Below, piece after piece: positions 9,923 through 21,140 of a DNA stretch of 64,000 nucleotides. Origin of the DNA: Omphalotus guepiniiformis (lineage: Eukaryota > Basidiomycota > Agaricomycetes > Agaricales > Omphalotaceae). Location: NCBI GenBank assembly GCA_028554645.1, contig JAQOOI010000012.1:248001-312000 (forward strand), given 5' to 3'. The position numbers and the translations under genes are program-made. The notes under the pieces were generated by a model. It ran no database searches. It worked only from the letters and a program-made list of their open reading frames with translations, and was not told the DNA's origin. The stretch's first letter is position 1. Each line of letters begins with the position of its first letter.

Positions 9923-12900
9923 ATGACGCGACAACTACGACCTCGAAAGTCGCGACCCAGCTATGTTTCGCTCGCTGGTCTCGATGAAGAACGCCTCGAT
10001 GCGGGACCTTCTACGATAGCCTTGGACGATGCCGATAGTGGAAGCGATTTTACACCGGAGCGGGAAGCCAAAAAATCTGGCGAGCGAGGTGCCAAAGATC
10101 AAGAGAAAGAAGAAGGAGACGATGACAGCGAATTTTCTGACCAGGATGGTTCGGATGAGGATCCAGTTGCTAAAGTCATATCTTCAAAAAAGTTACCGAC
10201 GGCTAGATCGAACGGTGTAAGCAAGGAAACTGGTAGCGGGAAGAACAAAGCCGTCACGAGCATTGTCAAATCAACAACTTCGCGTAATACAACGTTCTCG
10301 GGTAGCATGAGGCGCCAGATGTACATGTTGCCCGCACCGAGCGTACACCATCGACATCGAGCCGTGCCTCTCTATTCTCTCCCCGGACCTGTCGAGCGTC
10401 TTGATGCTCCACCGGTTCTCTTCGATACTTCGAAGGTCACCTGGACGAATAGCTTCACGCACGATGCAAAGGTCACTGACCGCATGAACAAGGCATGGGG
10501 GTTCAACGTTGGATCAGGGCCGCTGTGGGAGCTAGTTGAGGATCGAGCGTGGTTCAAAGAAGCCCAGGGAGAGCCAAACAGTGAATCGAGGCGGAGACCG
10601 AGAGTTCATGAGAATGTACCTGTGAAAGATGGATGGGAGTTGTTGGATGCAGAGTGTGTACGCTGGGCCAGTTTCTTTCGTTTTATCGCGTTCTCATGGG
10701 ATTCCTAACACAGGCAAGCTGCTGTATACCTGCCCACGGACGATGTCGCCACGGACGAAGGGAATCTAAGGCCACCTCCACCAGTTCCGTGTTCATTTGG
10801 CCCGTTTGGCTCACAGACTCGCCTGGAGCTGGAAATGTTTGAAACCTTGAACATGGGTCAGTGCTTAACTTGATATCTCGTGCCAGTTGTGCTGAAACCA
10901 CGCGTTTGTAGCCCATCTTATACCTGAGAGTAATGCATATGTGTTCAATGCGGGTGCTCCTGTGTGGGGTATTGATTGGTGTCCAATTCATCCCAACGAC
11001 CGTCAGGGTCCGCGATTCTCATCATCCATTTCTACGCTCTTTGCTCATACATTCCGTTTCCTATAGAGCGCTCAAATACGCAATATCTTGCTGTGGCGCC
11101 ATTTCCCTCTCAATCCCACTCTCCTGAAATTGGGGTTCGGGTCAGCAGGCCTAGCTATGCCTGTATACAGATTTGGAGTTTTGGCCCTGGCGCATCCCCT
11201 AGAAAGGGAAAAGGGAGGGAGAAAGATAAGGATAAAGGGGGGAGGGAGGGACATTCTGGTGAAATGAAATGCGAAATGGTCCTTTGCATTGATTCAGGAC
11301 CTGCGCATGCGTTGAGATGGTGTCCTCTTCCGTCGCATGACACTGTATGTTTCCGTTAATCTGTTTATTTTCGAATGCTGTACTGACAAGTATCGTGGCA
11401 TCACAAGTTTTCAGACACGCAACCCCAACCGCGAAAGTTGGGTCTGTTGGCTGGAACATTTGAGGACGGATCTTTTTCAATCTTTGCTGTCCCGGACCCT
11501 ACCGCCATCGTCCCTCCCCACCATGACGGGTCAAGTCCTGTGTTCTGTACGTCTTTTGTATTCACCCGATAATTTTCTAATTCCTGCACGTCGATACAGT
11601 GAAAATTCCGGCACCAATCCTCCGAATAGAGCTCGAAGAAACAGCGTGTTGGAGTTTTGACTGGGCAAATAGTGACGTGGTCGCAATTGGAACTACGAAT
11701 GGTTTGCGTTCGCCTTGGCTTACTTGTCGGAGCTTTACCAATCGTGTCTGCCGTTCTCGTTCACAGGTACCATTGCGGTCTACGACATTGGTACGGCACT
11801 TAAGCAGATCAATGACCCTGGTGAGCTTTACCTTACTATATGCGGCTTACGCTTAGCTGTTGTCCGAATGTAGAACTTTCAACGCACACGTCACTACTTC
11901 CAACACACTATATCACTGTACATCAGTCTGCTATTCGTGCCCTTGCATGGATACGCGCACCATCGAATTGGCCGGACGGCACAATCAGGTTGGATGATGA
12001 CCCAACGGTTATTGCGAGTGGTGGATATGACGGAATGGAATGTATGACTGACATCAGGGAGGGGAGGGGTGTAGTTGTTAATCGAACGAGAGGTGCAGTT
12101 TGTTGCCTTCCTCCCCTATCTCTTGTACTAATAGATATCTCAACAAGATATCATAAGTGCCCTAGCGTACTCACCATTCGGAGGTGGCCCGATTACGATT
12201 GACCATGAGAATATCGTCAAGGCCTATTCAGCGTCACCTAGAATGCTGGGGAGAGGACATATGCTCATGGAGCCTCAAGGACCAATCTGGGTGAGTATTT
12301 TTGTCTGTCCTTATTATGCGGCGCAATCTTAACGATATTTTGGGATCTATACAGAGTGTTGCTGCATCGGACTACCACCCTCAACTCGCTGTGGGATCTG
12401 CTGATGGAACGTGTTCCACGACGAACATGTTGAGGTCGACGAGGAGAGGTGGATCAGTGGTACGCGACTTCCTACCCCCGAATGAAATTAAGACGAAATC
12501 TTATTCTTTCATATCCAGCCGTTCTTCGTGTACAAAATATATCAGATGGACTATAACCGAAACACCAAGGAATATCGAATGCTGGAGAGGTTTTTACCAC
12601 AGGTATGTAATGTATTGCCCTACCATACCAATTCTATGTCTGACCTTCATTCATGACTTGGTTCCAGGAAACACAAGACCGAGCCAATCCCACCAAAACG
12701 AATGATAAAACTAACAACAACACTCCTGCTTTAGGCGATGGAACTGGTGCCTGGCCCCGCGAAGTGAGCGTTCACCAGGTGATGTGGAATAGCGGGGGTG
12801 GACTGGGTGCAGCGGGAATGTTGGCTTCGGGTACAGCTTCGGGGTTGTGTAGGATTGATGTGTTGTGGGGACGGTTGATTAAAGATAAGATTGTTTATGG

Positions 12901-12988
12901 GGGTGTTGAAGGGATTAGGATGGAGAGTGGGTTTGGGGAGGATGATGAGATGGATGTTGATGGGGAAGGGGATGAGGATGAGGTCTAG
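9923..12988 (+). CDS. TFIIIC WD40-repeat subunit (Tfc6/Sfc6-like)
   Basis: Twelve exons: 9923-10655, 10719-10856, 10912-11007, 11067-11344, 11408-11546, 11600-11701, 11767-11820, 11874-12092, 12148-12290, 12355-12459, 12519-12602, 12668-12988 (803 aa). The N-terminal 130 residues are basic then acidic and disordered (RQLRPRKSRPSY start, many D/E/S/K). From about residue 240 a WD40 propeller follows, with blades marked by APVWGIDWCPIHP, RKLGLLAGTFEDGSFSIF, SDVVAIGTTNGTIAVYD, IRALAWIRAP and ASGGYDG, then SDYHPQLAVGSADG. This layout and these motifs match the tau-B subunit Tfc6 (yeast tau91) / Sfc6, which helps TFIIIC bind the B box of tRNA genes in the nucleus. The C-terminus is acidic. Introns are 53-66 nt. 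The intron at about 11345-11407 has two frame-compatible splice choices. Confidence 0.83.
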
Positions 12989-13090
12989 GTCTAGCCTGTA
13001 TGTATTCCTTGTGCCCTGTATTGAGAGTAGCATCCAACAAGCTCAAGGGAAGGGTTCGTTTTCTCAAAGACTTTGGCTTTGAACTCGAAC

Positions 13091-13342
13091 ATGCAGTTCA
13101 AGCTAGCTCTTCACTGTGTTGCTCTGCTCTCGGCCGCATCCATAATCAATACCCTCTACGTCGTCCATACAAACTGTCGTACATTCATAAATAAATCTTG
13201 TTCAGAGCACATTGGTCGAAACTGCCCCATCAAACACGGTGGGTCCATGCTGCCTGCCCCTCGTAGTAAATCGAGGCCGTACTGCCGAACGATGCACCCA
13301 AAGAAAGTCGAAAAGATATACATACTTGCAGCATTGCAATAA
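13091..13342 (+). CDS. Possible small secreted cysteine-containing protein (83 codons), uncertain
   Basis: The ATG at 13091 opens MQFKLALHCVALLSAASI, which looks like a secretion signal peptide. The remaining 60 residues hold four further cysteines (NCRT, SCSE, NCPI, YCRT). No family is recognised. It lies only 100 bp after the TFIIIC stop on the same strand and may be part of that gene's 3' untranslated region. No intron is needed. The signal-like start is the only support, so this is a candidate, not a firm gene. Confidence 0.3.
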   Translation: MQFKLALHCVALLSAASIINTLYVVHTNCRTFINKSCSEHIGRNCPIKHGGSMLPAPRSKSRPYCRTMHPKKVEKIYILAALQ

Positions 13343-13782
13343 GTGTTTTGAAGTATTCATTAAACTTCCTGGTCCCCGCTAGCTTTCGGAAATCAAATCA
13401 GAAGAGTGCATTGATTCAAGGTGGATGATGGTAAGCAGAAGAGAGCATAACGCGTCACGCGACGAACAATCGATTCCTCACTACTGCAAGTAGTTCTACT
13501 TTTCGACTCTCATCATCGCAAGGTGAGGTAGTAGAGGCACCGGAAGCGATGTCGATGAGGGCTTATAGAGGCGAGTTTTCTTTCTATATATCAATATCAT
13601 AATCATCCGAGTCATGCTCATTTCAACTTTCATTTCCAGACGTACAAATTTACAAGATCAACATTGAAATACAAGTAGCAATTGCAAGCATAAAATACAT
13701 GAAAAACAAGTAATGCGAATGCTCAAAATCATATGCACGAGAGTCCACCGATGAATGCCTCAAAAGAGTCAACACAACGCCT
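13343..13782. other. Short intergenic stretch
   Basis: 440 bp between the small ORF and the 3' end of paralog A. Nothing recognisable; AT-richer toward paralog A, as expected for a 3' untranslated region. Confidence 0.4.
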
Positions 13783-16633
13783 TCAACCCGCCCTCTGAAC
13801 CTGAACCCCCTCACACGCCTTCGAAGTCAGTTGCGAAACCGTAATAAACGCATCAAGCAACGCAGGTACAACAAACGGCGCTCTACACTCCCTCTCCACA
13901 TCCTTCAAAACTTCCTCCAACTCCCTCCTCCTCCTCCGCTCCGCCTCAATTTGCTCCTCAACCATTCGCAGACGCGCCTTCGTAGCTACTACAGTATCAC
14001 AACCAAAAAAACCCCCCCAATTATCATTACAACACAATTCTTTATGGCAGGTCAAGACAACAGACGAACCATATAAAGCATCACAATCATTCCCATTCCC
14101 ATTCCCAGAACTACTCATCAATGTATCCACCCCAATCCCCGCTACCTTTTCCAAATCCTTCACTACATCATCTCCAGCCCCTAAACCTCTCAACTCATTC
14201 AAAATTCGCTTTTCCCTCTCCACACCATCCTTCATCTCCTTTCTCACAACCTCAAGCTCCCGCATAAGCCTAGACACATCCCCAGACGCGCTCTGAGCAT
14301 CGCCTTGTGCCTGCACTCTTACCGGGAGACGCCCAACACCTTCCGAATCCTGCGACACGCCAGATTTACTGCGATTTGAAGAAGGAAACGCGACTTTAAA
14401 CCGAGGTCTTGAGGGCGGGAGAACATTCGAAGGTGAGGTTGGGGTTCTAGGGTTTGTAGCGTTGTTGATTTCAGTAAGGGGAGGAAGTGGTGGGGGAATG
14501 TCGCGTGGTGGAGGCGGCGGCGCAAAGTTATTCTTTAACAAAGAACGAGGCCTAAATGGCGGAGGCGAGTCTAAGTGTGGCGTCTCTCGTAGAGGAGGAG
14601 TCTAGATGTAATTGATCATAAATCAGCTCCTATCTTATTGACTGTGAAAAGAACAAGCAAGTGATATCGAGGTGTGGACTCGAAGAAAGGAATCGGAAAG
14701 CTGTAGAGGGGCAAAACTGAACAAAAGGCAAACAAACCAGACGCTCACCATTGCAATATCCATATCTTCATCAATAATCATCTCAGCAGCCTTCTCGGTT
14801 TCGTTTACAATCTAGAGATAGCAAGCGTGAACAGAGGAGCGCAAGTCAGAAAGAGAGATGAGTGTAGAGAACAAAAGCGCGTTACTCACGATCTTCTTTA
14901 ACAGCAATTAAAATGGACATAACACACGAGGCGAAGACAAAGGGCAATTAAGCTCAAATCAATCACACGGGGTAGAGATCAAGAAGTCGAAGCGAGAAAA
15001 CAGCACGACGCATGCGTCCATCAACGATAACTCACGCAAAAAATAGCGCAAGGGTTCATAAACGTGAAAACAAAGAAAAACGGGCCAGCAATCGTTGGGG
15101 GTGAAAGAGTGAAAGAGTAAAAAAGAGACAAAGGGACATAAGAATATTAAACAACGGGGATCAGAGAACGAGGATCAAGAAAGGAAAATCATACATGAGC
15201 TTGATAAAGATCGAGGAAAGACTCACGGTGTCTTCGACGGAAGCATCAAAGGCTGGTGGCGGCGGAGGAGGAGTGGGGATCCTCCACCCAGTGCTCGAGG
15301 CGATTGACTATCAAGACAAACTTAAGTAAGTTTTAACCATTACGAACGAACGAAAGCAAAAAAAAGGGAATGCCTCGTAACTGACCATGGAAGAGGATTC
15401 CCTCTGAAATTCACCCTCACCGTCAGATTCATCTAGCCTCGACGTACTACCTCCTGAGTAATCCATTGCAACATCATGTGCAACAGCTCTGGGCAATGAA
15501 TCGCTTCTATTTGTTAGAGACGGGGTGGAACTATTGACGGTGAGAGGAGATTGAAGGGATGTCCTTATAGGCGTAGCCAGGTTCTAAAATCACAAGTCGG
15601 AGGCGCGTCAGAAAGCACGATAGACGCGTCGGATGCTCATATATGCGCACCTGTATGAGAGTCTGCCCATGTTGACCATCATAATACGAAGAATTCGAGA
15701 AAGGATTACGAGTCGGGCTTTCTTCCTTGACTCTGGTCTGTTCGAGTTGTTGAGTGTCAATACATGAATTTACACTGGGAAAGCGAATCACCATTGGACC
15801 AGGGTAAGGAACATCTCTCGCATGATACGTTAAACCTAGCACTTGTTTAGTCCAAAACTATCACGAAAAAGCTTCAAAATCCCTCACCCGGCGGATTGAA
15901 TGACAACACAGGATCTTCAAACTCTCGTTTAACATTTTCCAGCAAATCCTCTGCTTCAGCATGAAAATCGCGTATTGATTTCGTCTCCGTCTTCTTGTCT
16001 GCTTCCAAAAAATGTCACAGACTGCGGGAGTTACAAGACAAGTAGGAACAGAAACGAACCTCGAACCCAGATTTTGTTAGCATGATACGGAGGTGGGGGT
16101 TGGTTGTGCGGTGTTATCCCAGGCCTGTATCGTCAATGTTATTAGTTAGTTGGACCATTGAGTAAGAAAAAAGTCTCCGGACGCACATTTCCCGTTTCTG
16201 GTCATATTCTATCGCGATACTGTCCAAGAAAATCAAAAGACGTTCTCCACCAAAATCACGACGATGTATTACATTGACCGCTCGCCCAACAAACCCGGAT
16301 CTGTGCTTGCAATAGCATAGGGTGAGGTAGGATTAAGTTTCCTCTCTAACTGTCGATGAAGCGTCTGTTGAAAAATCCATTCGAACGTTAGAGCTGGCAA
16401 GAACTCAATCCAATAAGATAGACACTCACACTCCCTTCCTCAGTAATCCAAAAAAATTCGACGCGTCCTGGACTGATAACTTGTATATTTTTCGCAGGAG
16501 GATGAACAACATGTAAAGCAGTCAAATCCTTTTGAATAACCCCAACAACATCACTATGACAGTCGTCATTGAGTGAACCCCATTTCGAAGCATCGTAAAT
16601 GATACGAATAGTGAGCTTGAGAGTATCTTTCAT
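13783..16633 (-). CDS. Agaricomycete coiled-coil protein of unknown function (paralog A)
   Basis: Eleven exons: 16633-16430, 16364-16279, 16219-16187, 16124-16060, 16001-15888, 15835-15651, 15583-15386, 15307-15227, 14811-14749, 14601-14070, 13985-13783 (587 aa). All phases close. The first 70 residues form a compact alpha/beta-like segment (LKLTIRIIYD ... VEFFWITEEGS) followed by TLHRQLERKLNPTSP. The middle is disordered with PPPPPP runs. The last 180 residues contain a coiled coil (LMRELEVVRKEMKDGVE, then EEQIEAERRRRRELEEVL) and a conserved tail ERECRAPFVVPALLDAF. Both ends match the gene at 47731-50458, so the two are paralogs. No known domain is recognised; a scaffolding role is only inferred. 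The 415-nt intron 14812-15226 and the 147-nt intron 14602-14748 are long for this locus. Start chosen at the first ATG that matches the start of the paralogous segment. Confidence 0.75.
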
Positions 16634-18560
16634 CGTTCTGTGGGCATGGCAAAAAAGGATAGGTGGCAAGGACAAGAGGGTTGAATGAATTGAAAATTCG
16701 GAGCTCACTTTTCGGCATTTGGCGCAGGGGGGCCAGCCACACCAGAACCTTGGTTTAGGCTACGCGCTTAACAAGACACCCCTGCTGAGGCTCTTTCACG
16801 AGACCAAGAGACAACTTTGACCTCAGATTCTTCACTCTGCTTGTAGAAGATTGATCACTGGAAAAATCGCTTTCGCTAGCGCGTTATTTGGTATTTTGAC
16901 GCCAGATTGACGCCGCAATGTATCATGAGCGCTATTACTGTGATGGATAGGTATCTACAACTCTCAGACGGCGGACACGGCATGGAGGTGATTTCTCAAT
17001 GGCCTATTCTTTCACAGAATCGGAAGCTAGCTCGGTTCATCCCTTCAGTTGTGCTGCAGTTTTTGTGTCACACCCAGTACTTATTGAAGCGATTGAATTG
17101 AACTTCGTTGTCTTCATGAGAAATGTTCTCGAATTCTGCCCACGAAAATGGACGACGACGACGACGATGGGCAGGCTTGTTGTACTTCAAGTATCATAGC
17201 AGAGGGTCTTGTGAAACGTGCAAACCGTGAGTCCTCCGAGTCATTCGTACCTCTCACCTTTCCAACTCATCTCTCCATGGCCGTAGACTTTACTGTTTCC
17301 AACAAGACATTCGCAACAGTCCTATCACGAACTCCGTTCTATCGCCAGTACATACCTCCTTGCTTCATAGAACATCTGGTATCCAAGTCAATACGGCACA
17401 TGTCCTCGCTACCAATCCCTCGCCAACGGGCCCATTGCCTGCCATCCCCTTAACCCCTCGTCGTTCCTGAGGTCGGTCAATCTTCGCTCTCCCTCTTCAA
17501 GTTCCCTTCCGTCCCTCGCATGCACACGGGGTGATAACCATAACCATAAACAGCTCTGACTGTTCTTCGCATCTTTCGTCTCTCTCAAGCAAAACACAAC
17601 GCCCGTCCGATCGTCCGATCCTCGGTATAGAATGGTTGACCAGGGAAATCGCTGTTGGCAGTATGTACATATATATGTACATTATACCTTGTCACCGGTC
17701 ATTAAGGTACGAGAAACGACCTTGCAAATCTTCTCTTCGCACGCTCACTTTATGTTTCTCTACTTTCTCAGTCAAGTCATATGTTCATATGTCGTATGTA
17801 GACCCAAAGTTCTAGAGGGGGGTCGTTGTTATCACTCATCTCTCGACCCCTCTGAGTCCTCTCACTGAAATTGTTGTCAAATGCATCAACATCAGCTGTT
17901 AAATAGCTGTTCTTCATATAACCATGTCAAAACGTGTAGAACACCAGGCCAAGGCTTCAATAAGAGTTTCAATTCTTCCATCTTTTCGGTCTTGTTCTCC
18001 TTGAGTCACAGTGGGGACTGGTACTGTTAGACTCTTAGAGGTACGGACCTGTCACTTCAGGCAGCCAGGTCATACGAACCACTTCCCTCAACGAACCGTG
18101 CCACGTACCCTCGCTAATTGATAACTCAGCGGCCCAACACAGTGACATTATCATACATCCCGTGGTCCCCGTGCCCTAATCGGCTTATCTACTCGCCATC
18201 ACCCCGCCGCGAGGCGCTCCTCTCTTCGCCTAAATTGTCTTCTGGGGATACCCTCCCGCTGTCTTTCACACGTCATCCCGCCTCATGCTAATAACCCTAT
18301 GTTCAGATTACATACCTTTTGCCCTATAACAATTAGCGCGTTCAAGATACGACCCCTACGGCTCCCTACGGATATGTACTAGGTATGTGTGATATCTCTT
18401 TCTCATTATCAATCATCTTACTATTGGAACATTCTCAGGTTCCTGTTGACGCGAATAACTGCAAAACAGACGTCATGAATTACGACGGTGATACATACAT
18501 ACACACCTCGTTTATCGGAAATTTCCAACTTGTGTGAAGAATGTTAAGAGCTTGAAAAGG

Positions 18561-18581
18561 GTTGAACGTTGAACGTTGAAC
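18561..18581. repeat. Short tandem repeat, unit GTTGAAC
   Basis: Three head-to-tail copies of a 7-bp unit. A related inverted form (GTTCAACGTTCGACGTTCAAC) occurs near 33176, in the other half of the gene-poor island. Confidence 0.7.
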
Positions 18582-19360
18582 TTCTTATCTTGCGCTATGT
18601 GTAGCATGCTAGTCTAGGCTAGTGTGCTGCATTACGATAAGTACGCCGCTCCACATAATCTAATCAAGTATGACGCCTCTAATGATTCATATCGATAACG
18701 CAACAAGATACAAGATGAACCATGCTTCTTCCACCGCAAACGCCGAGTCCGGCGTGAGTTCAATATGAAGCTGAACGCGTCGGGGAAGGGTGAAGCAACA
18801 CGCAAAATGACAGGCACCACGAAACGTTCCCGGCGCACGAAGGGGTCGCCTTATTCCATGCACATCATATCATTTCAACTTGGAGTGCTAGTTCGCCCCT
18901 TCGTCCCTTGGTCCTTTTAATATCACGTGGGTCCGCGTAAGCGTAGCGTACGTACCGCTTTGACCACCCCGGAACGAAATCTCAACACTAAATTCAATTG
19001 AAATCGAAACCTCTAAATGAACGTTACCAGGAGGCGGGTTAACAAACATAGGACATCATATTCCTATGTATGTAGTGTCTCCATGAAACGGAGGAAGCAG
19101 AATGTGAGCGCAAACCTCAAGCAACTTGAAGTACCCACCCCTTCCAAGTGATTTCTTTTGGCTTTTGGACTTATCCAAGTGGGGCCCGGGGGAACGAAAC
19201 GACGACTCTTAGTATAGCATGGCATGGCAATAGCATAGCATGGCATAACAGATCCTGTTTGCGCGCTGTAAATACAGTACACCAAGCTCGTCCGTTCTCA
19301 TTCATTGTTAGTTCGGCGTTGGCCTAACCAGCTCGTATCACCCCGCTTTCAAGTTCATCT

Positions 19361-19380
19361 CCATTTCCATTTCCATTTCC
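19361..19380. repeat. Hexamer tandem repeat CCATTT
   Basis: Just over three copies of CCATTT within a pyrimidine-rich stretch; no gene nearby. Confidence 0.7.
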
Positions 19381-21025
19381 CTTCTCATCTCCACTTGAAG
19401 GAGGCGCTCCCTGCTACCCCTCATCATAATGGCCAATGGCCATGCTCGGATTCCGGAGTGCCCATGTGTCACTGTGCCACTGTGAATTGTTCGGAGGAGG
19501 AGAAGTATATCATTGATGGAGTCGAGGCAGTGGAACGCATATGAGTATGTTACATATTCAACTTGAACCATTCAGTGGCATTTAAGATCTAACACTTGCG
19601 GGGCTGAAGTTCATTCTGCGCTCTGCGGTGCTCTGCGCTCAAAAGGAACATGTTAATGAAACCATGATATCCCGACGTCGAACTTCCGATGAGGGGGTGT
19701 ATCAGTATCAGTATCATATACATCAACGACTGAGACGGTGGTAACGAGTAGTTCAACTGCATGGGGATGATCAATACAGTACAAGATGTTTCCTCAGCCT
19801 CTGAGAAATGTATTTGGACTATTGAGCAGTATTTTTCCGGGTTATATGAGGTTGTACGGGATATCAAGCTATATCGCGTCTTACCTTGACAAGTCCACGA
19901 CTGGAAGGCGATCATATCCTCAAAATCCTAAATTAAAGTACTTACCTGCTCACGAGAGGACGCCGGACGAAGAAACCAAAGATCAATCACCTCGGTCATT
20001 CAGTAGCTCGATGTAGCAACGCATACATTGACAACACAATCAGCACATATGATACAATCCTTACTTACTTACTGTCACAGATCTATAATAACCTCAGGCT
20101 CCTAACCTCCTAGAATCCCGGGGAATGACACATCCACCTGCGTACAGCCATCAGCCATCTTCAAGTTCGCTCTTATGTAGCAAGCCTCAAAGCTCTGAGC
20201 TCTAAGCCGTAATATTTAATATTAGTATGTACCCATCATGAAGTCCTTCCGAATCGCAGCGCTGTCGGAACCGTACAGAAAGGAAAAAAGAAAAGGAAGA
20301 CAAATCAGGTTCAACTGGCAACGCCGGCTCTTTAAGTTATAGGCCGTACATATGTACTAAGTTCCAAGTTCGCATTGAATCGCAGTCATGATTGATGGAC
20401 ATCAATATGAATAGGTCAGCGCACCAGCTCGGATTGGCTTCAACATATTGTAGCGGCTCGTACAGATCCAGAAAGTCAATCAGTGAAAATATGAACTCCG
20501 AGACTTGAACTTGAGCGCTTGAGCTTGGGGCTCGGAGGTTCGGAGGTTCGGAGGTATGTACTTACTTACATACCATGGATCGTTGATGTTTTGATTACAC
20601 CATGGACAGTGGCAGTACTTACTAGTACCTCCTACAAACCAGCCCGTTAATCAAAAAGACGAATCGGATTCGGACGATTTCCAAATATACTTTACTTATT
20701 GCCGACGATTCTAATCATTGCACCACGGTGACGAGCGTACATAGCGGAGGTGACTAGTTGACTAGTAACTAGTACTTCAAAGATGACTCTTCATCTTCAT
20801 CTTCATATCTCACCTTCGTATCATAACGACGTAACGCCTCCCGCCTCCGCGGTATCCGTATGTACTATGTAGTCCAAATTCATATTCATCTCAACACGGT
20901 GTCAGCTCAGGACATGATTACATCGCCGAGTCGGAGAACGCGTACTGTACTTACCAATCTTCTGAGTCCGGGCCGTTTTTCTGTTTGGTAGGCCGGTACT
21001 GGTACGCGAACTATTTTTGAGAGTT

Positions 21026-21060
21026 CGACTCGGACTCGGACTCGGATTCGGGACTCGGGT
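21026..21060. repeat. Degenerate GACTCG tandem array
   Basis: Five to six copies of a 6-bp unit GGACTC/CGACTC with single-base variants. It is the densest point of a GACTCG motif that recurs at many places between about 20.9 and 26.3 kb. Confidence 0.75.
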
Positions 21061-21112
21061 CCAAGAAGCCTGGAGAATCAAATTGTTTGGAGCCACAGTA
21101 GTAAAATCCGTA

Positions 21113-21140
21113 AGTATCCAGTATCCAGTATCCAGTATCC
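21113..21140. repeat. Heptamer tandem repeat AGTATCC
   Basis: Four perfect head-to-tail copies of a 7-bp unit. Confidence 0.85.

Noticed and set aside
16279..16364. Alternative paralog A model with a 14-nt exon 2 and a 50-nt intron at 16301-16350
   Set aside because: It keeps frame, but the longer exon 16364-16279 matches paralog B (TLHRQLERKLNPTSP versus TLYKTLIKVLRPSPRSP) and gives a good 59-nt intron with a pyrimidine tract.
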